Below are positions 46,311 to 53,413 of a stretch of 64,000 bases of DNA, one piece after another; positions within the stretch are counted from its first letter, which is position 1; each line of letters starts with the position of its first letter. This DNA comes from Anderseniella sp963700895 (GTDB lineage Bacteria; Pseudomonadota; Alphaproteobacteria; Rhizobiales; Aestuariivirgaceae): contig CAVOZI010000004.1 of the NCBI GenBank assembly GCA_963700895.1, forward strand, positions 124,001 to 188,000. Direction: 5' to 3'. Below the pieces are notes generated by a model. The model was given only the letters and a program-made list of their open reading frames with translations. It ran no database searches and had not been told where the DNA came from. The position numbers and the translations under genes are program-made.

Positions 46311-46745
46311 TCAGGCCAGCGATGTATCTGCCGGTGCGTTCGGCGACCACAGCTTCTCGATATTGTAGAAGCTGCGGACCTCGGGCCGGAAGATGTGGAC
46401 GATCACGTCGCCCGCATCCATCACCACCCAGTCGCAATGGGGCAGTCCCTCGATCGAGACGCTCTTGTAGCCGGCTTCCTTGAGCGCGTCCTGCAACTGG
46501 TCGGCGATTGCCGCCACGTGCCGATTGGAGCGCCCGGAGGCGACGACCATGCTGTCGGCGAGCGCCGCCTTGCCGTTGAGGTCGATCTTGACGATCTCCT
46601 CGGCCTTGGCGTCATCGAGCGATGACATGATGAGTTTTTCAAGGGAAGGCTTGGCCTTGCTGCGGCTGCGCGCAGGGGCAGGCTTTGCGGCTGGCGAACG
46701 CGAGCCGCTAGTCATGGCTTGTGTGGTCAGTGGTTTGGTCCTCAT
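46311..46745 (-). CDS. rsfS: Ribosomal silencing factor RsfS
   Basis: 144 residues if started at the ATG at 46745; ATGs at 46715 or 46628 are alternatives, as the N-terminal 35 residues (Ser/Lys/Ala-rich) are not conserved. The Iojap-like core runs from LEKLIMSSLDDAKAEEIVKIDL to YNIEKLW. ADSMVVASGRSNRHVAAIAD and GLPHCDWVVMDAGDVIVHIF are characteristic. RsfS binds L14 and blocks 50S-30S joining in starvation. It follows nadD with a 179-base gap and sits next to rlmH. Confidence 0.92.
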   Translation of the reverse strand: MRTKPLTTQAMTSGSRSPAAKPAPARSRSKAKPSLEKLIMSSLDDAKAEEIVKIDLNGKAALADSMVVASGRSNRHVAAIADQLQDALKEAGYKSVSIEGLPHCDWVVMDAGDVIVHIFRPEVRSFYNIEKLWSPNAPADTSLA

Positions 46746-46860
46746 GATGACTGCGAGACGAACGCCATTGCCGCCTGGCAGGTCTGTGTTGTTTACGGTC
46801 TGGCTGCACGGGGTGCCTGGTGCCTTCTTCCGTTACACGTGGACTGGAAACGACTCAAAC

Positions 46861-46880
46861 GTTACGCCCATTGCCGTAAC
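46861..46880. repeat. Inverted repeat between nadD and rsfS
   Basis: GTTACG - 8 bases - CGTAAC in the 179-base gap between nadD and rsfS. Six-base arms only; it could be an operator or a weak hairpin. No gene is seen in this gap. Confidence 0.3.
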
Positions 46881-46924
46881 GATTCAACCCGGCCCGTATG
46901 ACATGGGGATGAAGCGGGGACCGG

Positions 46925-47527
46925 TCAAGATCGCCTGGCACGGATGGCGGTGGAGCTTTCATATCGCAACGGCATGTTGAGAAATACCCAGGCGGGGGCG
47001 CGCGTGGACGCCAGCAACGCGGCATCGGAACTGTCGATCCGGTAACGCTCCAGCAGCCGCGCGGCAGGAGAGCCCAGCGCCTTGAGCGACCAGCCGGGCC
47101 GGTCGAACACTGCCAGCGGCAGGGTGGCCGGGATCTCGCGCCAGTCGTTCCAGTGATGCAGGCCGGCGAAGCTGTCAGCCCCCATGATCCAGACAAAGCT
47201 GCCCAGCTCGAACATCGGACCCAACGCCTCGAACGTCTGCGCGGTGGTGCGGGTGCCAAGCTGCGCTTCCAGCCCGGTAACCCGCATGCGCGGATGCTTT
47301 GCCAGGGTGCGGGCGTGGGCGAGGCGTTCGTCAAAATCGGCTGTCCCGTCCGCAGGCTTCAGGGGGTTCTGCGGCGATACCAGCCACCAGACCTCGTCCA
47401 GCTGAAGCCGCTTGAGGGCTTCCTCCGACAGCGCCACGTGACCGGCATGGGCGGGGTTGAAAGAGCCACCAAACAGACCGATGCGGCGGCCGGCAATGCG
47501 GGACACGGAATAGAGCGTGGAGATCAT
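46925..47527 (-). CDS. nadD: Nicotinate-nucleotide adenylyltransferase
   Basis: 200 residues. Adenylates nicotinate mononucleotide in NAD synthesis. The nucleotidyltransferase motif LFGGSFNPAHAGHVALSEEA (about 18-37) contains the GGSFDPxHxGH pattern, and the second motif SSTAIRARRS closes the protein. WWLVSPQNPLKP and VWIMGADSFAGLHHWNDWREI are typical of NadD. It is 27 bases downstream of proA and starts the nadD-rsfS-rlmH run. Confidence 0.95.
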   Translation of the reverse strand: MISTLYSVSRIAGRRIGLFGGSFNPAHAGHVALSEEALKRLQLDEVWWLVSPQNPLKPADGTADFDERLAHARTLAKHPRMRVTGLEAQLGTRTTAQTFEALGPMFELGSFVWIMGADSFAGLHHWNDWREIPATLPLAVFDRPGWSLKALGSPAARLLERYRIDSSDAALLASTRAPAWVFLNMPLRYESSTAIRARRS

Positions 47528-47553
47528 CTGGCTGGGCTCGCGCGGTGTGGGCG

Positions 47554-48834
47554 TCAGGGGCGGGTCTGGCCCGAGCCCCTCACCTGGTACTTGAAGGTGG
47601 TGAGCTGTTCGAGCCCGACAGGTCCGCGCGCATGCAGTTTGCCGGTGGCGATGCCGATCTCGGCGCCGAAGCCGAATTCGCCCCCATCGGCAAACTGCGT
47701 GGAGGCATTGTGGACGACGATGGCGCTGTCCACCTCGTTGAGGAAGCGGGCAGCTGCCCCGGCATCATCGGTGATGATGCAGTCGGTGTGCTGAGAGCCA
47801 TAGCGGCTGATATGGGCCATGGCTTCATCAAGGTTGCCGACGGTCCTGGCGGCGATGATGGCGTCAAGAAACTCGTGACCCCAATCGGCCCCGGTGGCCG
47901 GCACGGTGCCAGGTGCCACGGCAGCTATTGCTGCATCGGCGCGCACCTCGCAACCGCGTTCCTGCAGCGCGGCGGCGATTGCTGGCGCGTGGGACTTCAC
48001 CACGTCCTGGTGGATCAGCAGGCACTCGGCGGCGCCGCAAACGCCGGTGCGGCGCATCTTGGCGTTGGTGATGATATCTACCGCCATTGCAAGGTCGGCA
48101 GCCTTGTCGACATAGATGTGGCAGATGCCTTCCAGGTGGGCAAACACCGGCACGCGTGCTTCTTCCTGCACCCGGCCAACCAGCGACTTGCCACCGCGTG
48201 GCACGATCAGGTCGATGGTGCCTCCAAGGCCTGACAGCATCATGCCGACGGCGGCGCGGTCGGCTGTCGGCACGGCCTGGATCGCGGCCTCGGGCAGGCC
48301 GGCCTCGCGCAGGCCAGACTGAAGACATTCGACGATGAGCGAAGAACTGTCATGGCTGTCGGAGCCGCCGCGCAGGATGGCGGCATTGCCGGATTTCATA
48401 GCCAGCGCGCCGGCGTCGGCGGTCACGTTGGGGCGGCTTTCGAAAATGATGCCGATGACGCCGATGGGCACCCGGATGCGCGTCAGGTCAAGGCCGTTGG
48501 GGCGTTGCCAATGGGCGATGACCCCGCCCACGGGATCGGGCAGGGCGGCGACGTCCTCAAGCCCCCTCGCCATCGCCTCGATGCGGTCCGGCGTCAGGGT
48601 CAACCGGTCGATGAAGGAAGCAGGCTTGCCGGCTTCCTTCGTTCGCGCCACGTCGCGCGCATTGGCTTCAAGCAGTTCGTGTCCGCGTGTGCGGATGGCC
48701 GCGGCCATTGCCTTGAGCGCTGCATCCTTCTGCTCCGTCGAGGCGATGGCGAGCTGGTGCGCGGCATCGCGGGCGGCCCTGCCCAGTGCGAGCATTTGTG
48801 CTTCCAGCGGCTTTACGTTGGCAGCGACGTTCAT
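47554..48834 (-). CDS. proA: Gamma-glutamyl phosphate reductase
   Basis: 426 residues. Second step of proline synthesis, reducing gamma-glutamyl phosphate to the semialdehyde with NADPH. It is an ALDH-fold protein: RVPIGVIGIIFESRPNVTADAGALAMKSGN, RGGSDSHDSS and the catalytic cysteine in RRTGVCGAAECLL (about 256). The ATG at 48834 overlaps the proB stop by four bases, so they are coupled. All conserved blocks are complete. Confidence 0.96.
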   Translation of the reverse strand: MNVAANVKPLEAQMLALGRAARDAAHQLAIASTEQKDAALKAMAAAIRTRGHELLEANARDVARTKEAGKPASFIDRLTLTPDRIEAMARGLEDVAALPDPVGGVIAHWQRPNGLDLTRIRVPIGVIGIIFESRPNVTADAGALAMKSGNAAILRGGSDSHDSSSLIVECLQSGLREAGLPEAAIQAVPTADRAAVGMMLSGLGGTIDLIVPRGGKSLVGRVQEEARVPVFAHLEGICHIYVDKAADLAMAVDIITNAKMRRTGVCGAAECLLIHQDVVKSHAPAIAAALQERGCEVRADAAIAAVAPGTVPATGADWGHEFLDAIIAARTVGNLDEAMAHISRYGSQHTDCIITDDAGAAARFLNEVDSAIVVHNASTQFADGGEFGFGAEIGIATGKLHARGPVGLEQLTTFKYQVRGSGQTRP

Positions 48835-49965
48835 GTGCGCTCCTTTCCGGTCATCACCAGATCATCACGATGTACCATTTCATCGCGCCCTGTCAGGCCC
48901 AGAAGCTTTTCAATTTCCGATGACTTGCGGCCGGCAATGGTGGCGGCGTCCGCGGCATCCCAGGCGATCAGGCCGCGGGCTATCTCGGCGCCGGCCTCGG
49001 TGACGATGGCGACGGTGTCGCCGCGGCTGAAATTGCCGGTGACCCGCTTCACCCCGGCGGGCAGCAGGCTGCGCCCCTTCATCAAGGCGCCGGCCGCACC
49101 ATCGTCGACGATGACATGGCCAGCCGGTTCCAGCGAGCCGGCAATCCAGCGCTTGCGGGCGGTGGCGGGGTTGCCGTGGGCAGTAAACCAGGTCGCGCGG
49201 GCGCCGGACAGAATGCGGGAGAGGGGGCGGTCCTCGTGGCCGGAGGTGATGACCATGCTGGCGCCGGCCCCGGTGGCGATGCGGGCGGCCTCGATCTTGG
49301 TGACCATGCCGCCGGACCCCATGCCGGAAACCGGTGCGCCCGCCATCGAGATGATGTCGCTGGTGACTTCCTCCACCAGTTCGACGAACCGGGCGCCGGG
49401 CGTGCCGGGCGGGGCCGTGTACAATCCGTCCACGTCGGACAGCAGCACCAGGCAGCTTGCCGACATCATCGAGCTGACACGTGCGGCAAGGCGGTCGTTG
49501 TCGCCATAGCGGATTTCCGAGGTGGCGACGGTGTCGTTCTCGTTGATCACCGGCACGGCGCGGCGCGCCAGCAGGGTGTTGAGGGTGGCGCGGGCATTCA
49601 GGTAGCGGCGGCGGTCCTCGGTGTCGGTCAGCGTCAGCAGCACCTGGGCCGCAACAAGGCCGTGCGAGCCCAGCGCGTGCTGCCAGCCCTGGGCCAGGGC
49701 AATCTGCCCGACGGCCGCTGCCGCCTGGCTTTGCTCCAGCTTGAGCTTGCCCTTGGGCAGGCCCAGCTTGCGGCGGCCCAGCGCGATGGCGCCGGACGAC
49801 ACGACGATGACCTGCGTGCCGCGTGCCTGCGCCTCGGCGATATCGAGGGCAAGTCCTTCGAGCCAGCTTTCACGCAAGCTGCCGTCAGGGTTCGACCAGC
49901 ATGGCCGAGCCGATCTTGACGGCAAGCCGGGAGGCGCCGGCGAGATTGTCGCTCAGGGCCGCCAC
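48831..49965 (-). CDS. proB: Glutamate 5-kinase (one frameshift)
   Basis: 377 residues after correction, from a GTG at 49965 whose reading frame overlaps the obgE stop by 13 bases. First step of proline synthesis. The N-terminus reads LAVKIGSAMLVEP. At 49888-49890 the frame reaches CCC TGA. Dropping one C gives VEPDGSLRESWLEGLALDI and a complete kinase: VIVVSSGAIALGRRKLGLP, NENDTVATSEIRYGDNDRLAARV, GSGGMVTKIEAARIA, and a C-terminal PUA domain (GVKRVTGNFSRGDTVAIV). One extra base in a CCC run is inferred; CCC-TGA is also a known slippery context for +1 shifts (see findings). Confidence 0.92.
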
Positions 49966-51015
49966 GGCACATCCTCCGCAGTTTGTTCGCCGGGGCTGTC
50001 CTGCTGCTGTTCCGGCGGCGCAGGCCGGTTGGCCCGGATCATTTCAAGCAGCTTGCCCATGGCCGCGTGCACCCCTTCGCCGGTGGCGGCAGACATGATC
50101 AGCGGCACCTGGCCGGTGGCCTTCTCGAATTTCTTGCGCTTCTTTTTCAGTTCGTCAGGTTCGACAATGTCGGACTTGGAGAAGACGATCAGTTCCGGCT
50201 TTTCCGCCAGGTCTTCGGCGTAGGCCTCGATCTCGCCGCGCACGATGCGCCAGGCGTCAACCGGATCGTCCTGCGAGGCATCGATCAGGTGCAGCAGGCA
50301 GGCGCAGCGCTCGACGTGGCCGAGGAAGCGGTCGCCCAGTCCAACGCCTTCATGGGCGCCTTCGATCAGGCCGGGAATGTCGGCCAGCACGAAAGATGCG
50401 GTGTCCACCACAACCACGCCGAGGTTCGGCACCAGCGTGGTGAACGGGTAGTCGGCAATCTTCGGCTTGGCGGCAGACACCACCGACAACAAGGTGGACT
50501 TGCCGGCATTGGGCAGGCCTACGACGCCGGCATCGGCGATCAGTTTCAGCCGCAGCCACACCCACATTTCCTGACCTTCCTCGCCAGGGTTGGCATGGCG
50601 CGGCGCCTGGTTGGTGGATGACTTGAAGCGGGCATTGCCCCAGCCGCCATTGCCGCCGCGCAGCAGGCGCACCCGCTGGCCCTCCTCGGTCAGGTCGGCG
50701 ATCAGCTGTCTCGCCGTCTTCTTCCAGCACCTGGGTGCCGACCGGCACCCTCAGCACCACGTCGTCTCCGGCGGCCCCGGTGCGGTTGCGGCCCATGCCG
50801 TGCACGCCGGTACCGCCCTTGAAGTGCTGCTGGTAGCGATAGTCGATCAGCGTATTGAGGCCGTTGGTGGCTTCGATGAACACGTGCCCGCCGCGCCCGC
50901 CGTCGCCGCCGTCGGGTCCGCCATACGCGATGAACTTCTCGCGCCGGAACGACACGCAACCAGCGCCACCATTGCCGGAGCGGACGTATACCTTGGCCTG
51001 GTCGAGAAATTTCAT
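49953..51015 (-). CDS. obgE: GTPase ObgE/CgtA (one frameshift)
   Basis: 353 residues after correction. Essential ribosome-assembly GTPase. The N-terminal Obg fold (MKFLDQAKVYVRSGNGGAGCV, GGDGGRGGHVFIEA) precedes the G domain: P-loop VGLPNAGKSTLLSVVSAAKP, ADIPGLIEGAHEGVGLG (switch II) and FSKSDIV in the NKxD position. The frame breaks near 50707: GAGACAGCTGATC, where ETLIADL is expected. One surplus base is inferred, since the next frame continues VRLLRGGNGGWGNARFKSS. The ATG at 51015 overlaps the stop of the upstream GNAT gene, and its own end overlaps proB. Confidence 0.94.
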
Positions 51016-51582
51016 GAGGCGATACCTTTCATGGCCTGCCAGCGGGTACGGGACAGGTGCATGTTCATGGTGTTCATATCAGCGCCGCGCGCCAGTGAAT
51101 AGCGGGTGCGAGGGCCTGCCGGTTCGAAGCCCAGTTTCTCCAGCACCCGTCTCGAGCCTGCATTGAGTAGATTGTAGTCGGTCGACAACAGGCCGATGGT
51201 CGTATGGGTGAAGGCATGATCACGGACCGCCGCCGCAGCCTCGGTGGCATAGCCCATGCCCCAGTAGTCTTCACCCAGCCAGTAGCCGAAATCGGTCTCG
51301 GGGCCATAACCGTCAGGCAGCCCATGGGCGGGGCCGTAGCCCGCCCCACCGATCAGCAGGCCATCTTCCTGCTTCAGCGTGATGACGAACTGCGCCGCGT
51401 CCTTTCGGCAAACTCGACACCCTGACGATGTAGTCCATGGCATCGAGCTGGGTAAAGGGATGCGGCATCAGCCCCAGCATCGACGCCACAGGAAAGCTGT
51501 TGGCAATTGCGGCGATGCGTTCCACGTCACTCGGTTTCGGCGTGCGCAGGAGGAGCCTGTCTGTTTCGATGCTGTGGGTCAT
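51012..51582 (-). CDS. RimJ/RimL-type GNAT acetyltransferase (one frameshift)
   Basis: 189 residues after correction, from the ATG at 51582. A single GNAT domain of the RimJ-like group: SIETDRLLLRTPKPSDVERIAAIA, FGYWLGEDYWGMGYATEAAAAV (acetyl-CoA loop) and STDYNLLNAGSRRVLEKLGFEPAG. The frame breaks at 51401 (AAAGGACGCG, one G too many). Correction gives VRVSSLPKDAAQFVITLKQEDG across the junction. The substrate is unknown; many relatives acetylate protein N-termini. It lies between the rplU-rpmA unit and obgE and overlaps obgE (ATGA), so it may be coupled to it. Confidence 0.83.
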
Positions 51583-51602
51583 GGTCTGGGTCCAAAAGGA
51601 AA

Positions 51603-51628
51603 CGGGGAGATGGCCCGCCATCTCCCCG
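51603..51628 (-). terminator. Terminator of rplU-rpmA
   Basis: CGGGGAGATGG - 4 bases - CCATCTCCCCG, perfect 11-base arms, followed on the minus strand by TTTCCTTTT. It lies 68 bases after the rpmA stop and just before the GNAT gene. Confidence 0.8.
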
Positions 51629-51695
51629 TCCTGAACCTGTCTGCAATCCACCGGGGCGATGGGCGCCGGCGGATGATGCTTTTCGCGGGCGCGCG

Positions 51696-51965
51696 TTATT
51701 CAGCAGCCTGCGGCATTGGCATGACCGACACATAGGTGCGGCCGTTGGCGCGTGCGCGGAATTCCACCTTGCCTTCGCTGGTGGCGAAGATGGTGTGGTC
51801 CTTGCCGAGGCCGACGCCGGAGCCGGGGTGCCACTTGGTGCCACGCTGGCGGATGATGATGTTGCCCGGAATGACGTGCTCGCCACCGAACTTCTTCACG
51901 CCGAGGCGGCGGCCTTCGCTGTCACGTCCGTTGCGGGATGAACCGCCTGCTTTTTTGTGAGCCAT
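51696..51965 (-). CDS. rpmA: 50S ribosomal protein L27
   Basis: 89 residues. Large-subunit protein near the peptidyl-transferase centre. It starts MAHKKAGGSSRNGRDSEGRR, the usual glycine- and basic-rich N-terminus. GVKKFGGEHVIPGNIIIRQRG and HPGSGVGLGKDHTIFA are standard. It follows rplU by 29 bases and is followed by a terminator, so rplU-rpmA is a closed unit. Confidence 0.98.
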   Translation of the reverse strand: MAHKKAGGSSRNGRDSEGRRLGVKKFGGEHVIPGNIIIRQRGTKWHPGSGVGLGKDHTIFATSEGKVEFRARANGRTYVSVMPMPQAAE

Positions 51966-51994
51966 GGATTTGCTCCTTCAGATACCGGTGAAAC

Positions 51995-52601
51995 TTACTG
52001 CTTGGCCTGGTCAACCTTGGCGCGGGCGGGCTTGCCGGCCAGGAGTTCCTTGGCCTGCTCGATCCACTCTTCGCGTTCGGTGCGACCGCCCAGCTTGAGG
52101 TCTTCGTCCAGCTTGGCCATGTCGGCCGCGCTCATGGCGGCGACCTGGCTCAGCGTGGTGATGCCGGCTTCAGCCAGCTTCTTCTTCAGGGCCGGGCCGA
52201 CGCCGCCGATCAATTCGACGTCGTCCTTGACGGCGCCTTGGCCTGCCTGCCCTCGGCGCAGGTGCAGCGGCCTTCTTGGACGGCTTCTTGCCGCCGGTCA
52301 GGATCTCGGTGATCTGCACCGTCATCAGGTCCTGGCGATGGCCGTTCTTGCGGCGGTAGTGCTTGCGGCGGCGCTTCTTGAAGATGATGATCTTCGGACC
52401 GCGCGTCAGCGCGGTGACCTGGCCTGCCACGGTGGCGCCATCGACGGTCGGCGTGCCGACCTCGACATTGCCTTCACCGGCCAGCATCAGCACGGGAAAC
52501 TCAACAATGTCACCTTCATTGGCGCCCGTGCGCTCGATTTCGATGACGTCTTCGGCTGCAACGCGATACTGCTTGCCGCCGGTCTTGATGACTGCGTACA
52601 T
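51995..52601 (-). CDS. rplU: 50S ribosomal protein L21 with C-terminal helix-hairpin-helix extension (one frameshift)
   Basis: 201 residues after correction. Residues 1-103 are standard bL21: MYAVIKTGGKQYRVA, RGPKIIIFKKRRRKHYRRKNGHRQ. After KKPSKKAAAPAP the frame drifts into arginine-rich nonsense. Removing one base near 52251-52256 gives a continuation through DDVELIGGVGPALKKKLAEAGI, a helix-hairpin-helix motif, then LSQVAAMSAADMAKLDEDL and a helical tail. Extended L21 proteins of this sort occur in alphaproteobacteria. One extra base is inferred. The extension presumably lies on the ribosome surface or contacts RNA. The gene is first of rplU-rpmA. Confidence 0.92.
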
Positions 52602-52759
52602 TTCAAACGTCCTTGTCTTTTCTCATCCCGCGCCCTCCGGTGCCGGCAGAGGACCCATGCAAGGTCTTGCCAGACTTGGATTTTTTATTGTTATTGCAAA
52701 CCTAGGGCAGCGCGTTTTCCGCCCACGGGCATGACACTCGTGAGCGGGTTCGGCGCTTA

Positions 52760-52787
52760 CCTATATCGCACCCCGGATTAAGTCAAG
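52760..52787 (-). promoter_or_regulatory. Candidate rplU-rpmA promoter
   Basis: On the minus strand CTTGAC (52787-52782), 16-base spacer, TATAGG (52765-52760). It lies about 160 bases upstream of the rplU ATG, leaving a long leader that could hold ribosomal-protein autoregulation. Confidence 0.55.
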
Positions 52788-52798
52788 CAAAAGCGGGG

Positions 52799-52827
52799 TT
52801 GAAGGGCGGCACCGGTTCATGTATCAG
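52799..52827 (+). promoter_or_regulatory. Candidate tRNA-Ser promoter
   Basis: TTGAAG (52799-52804), 17-base spacer, TATCAG (52822-52827), 53 bases before the tRNA 5' end. Spacing is ideal and the match to consensus moderate. Confidence 0.35.
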
Positions 52828-52879
52828 ATCGCCTGCCCAAAGGGGTGTCCGGTCTTGCCGGCGCGCCCCAAAGCATCGC

Positions 52880-52969
52880 GGAGAGGTGCCAGAGTGGTTG
52901 AATGGGGCGGTCTCGAAAACCGTTGAGCGCGCAAGCGTTCCGGGGGTTCGAATCCCCCTCTCTCCGCCA
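52880..52969 (+). tRNA. tRNA-Ser (anticodon CGA)
   Basis: 90 bases including an encoded CCA. Acceptor GGAGAGG pairs with the 3' strand ending CTCTCC, with one G-U pair. The D-arm region AGAGTGGTTGAATGG is typical of serine tRNAs. The anticodon stem GCGGT/ACCGT holds loop CTCGAAA, giving anticodon CGA (codon UCG). A long variable arm (TGAGCGCGCAAGCGTTCC) is the class II mark of tRNA-Ser. The T arm is GGGGG-TTCGAAT-CCCCC. Confidence 0.96.
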
Positions 52970-53122
52970 TTTCATTCCGGGTTAATCATTTTGTTCACGC
53001 GGCGGCGGATGTCCGCTGCCGTTCCGCGATGTGATGATCTGCACATCGGCCTGATTCATTCCGGGGCATGCTTCCAACCGTCGCTGAAGAGCAAATGGCG
53101 GCGCAGTTGAGGAGTTAGCAAG

Positions 53123-53338
53123 ATGAAGACGCTGAGCAAGATCGTGATTTTTGGCCTGGTCGTGGCGACCGGCATCACGGCAGCCGTTGCTGCGTCCACC
53201 CTCTCGCAGGCGCAAGGCTCGGTGCCGGCACCAGCTGCGCAGAACGTCACGGTCATTCACAAGACTGACGGCGTCTGGCCACTCAAGGGCATGATCTCGG
53301 TGGAGCCGTGCAGCCTGCGCCGCTGCATCGAAGCCTGA
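53123..53338 (+). CDS. Small secreted protein, function unknown
   Basis: 71 residues, with GAGGAG 10-15 bases before the ATG at 53123. A clear Sec signal peptide (KIVIFGLVVATGITAAVAA) is probably cleaved near residue 25. The mature part is about 45 residues, Ala/Pro/Val-rich, with two cysteines close together near the end (PCSLRRC). The family is not recognised. The good ribosome site, the signal peptide and a strong terminator after it support a real gene. It lies between tRNA-Ser and the EF-G-like gene (convergent). Confidence 0.65.
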   Translation: MKTLSKIVIFGLVVATGITAAVAASTLSQAQGSVPAPAAQNVTVIHKTDGVWPLKGMISVEPCSLRRCIEA

Positions 53339-53361
53339 CACTATCCAGTTTCCGGACGACG

Positions 53362-53389
53362 GGCGGGGTGCACGGTCATGCACCCCGCC
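53362..53389. terminator. Bidirectional terminator hairpin
   Basis: GGCGGGGTGCA - CGGTCA - TGCACCCCGCC: perfect 11-base arms between the small secreted protein gene (+) and the EF-G-like gene (-), 24 bases from each stop. ATGATTTTA follows on the plus strand. Confidence 0.75.
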
Positions 53390-53413
53390 ATGATTTTAGC
53401 TGGCAATCCGGAT

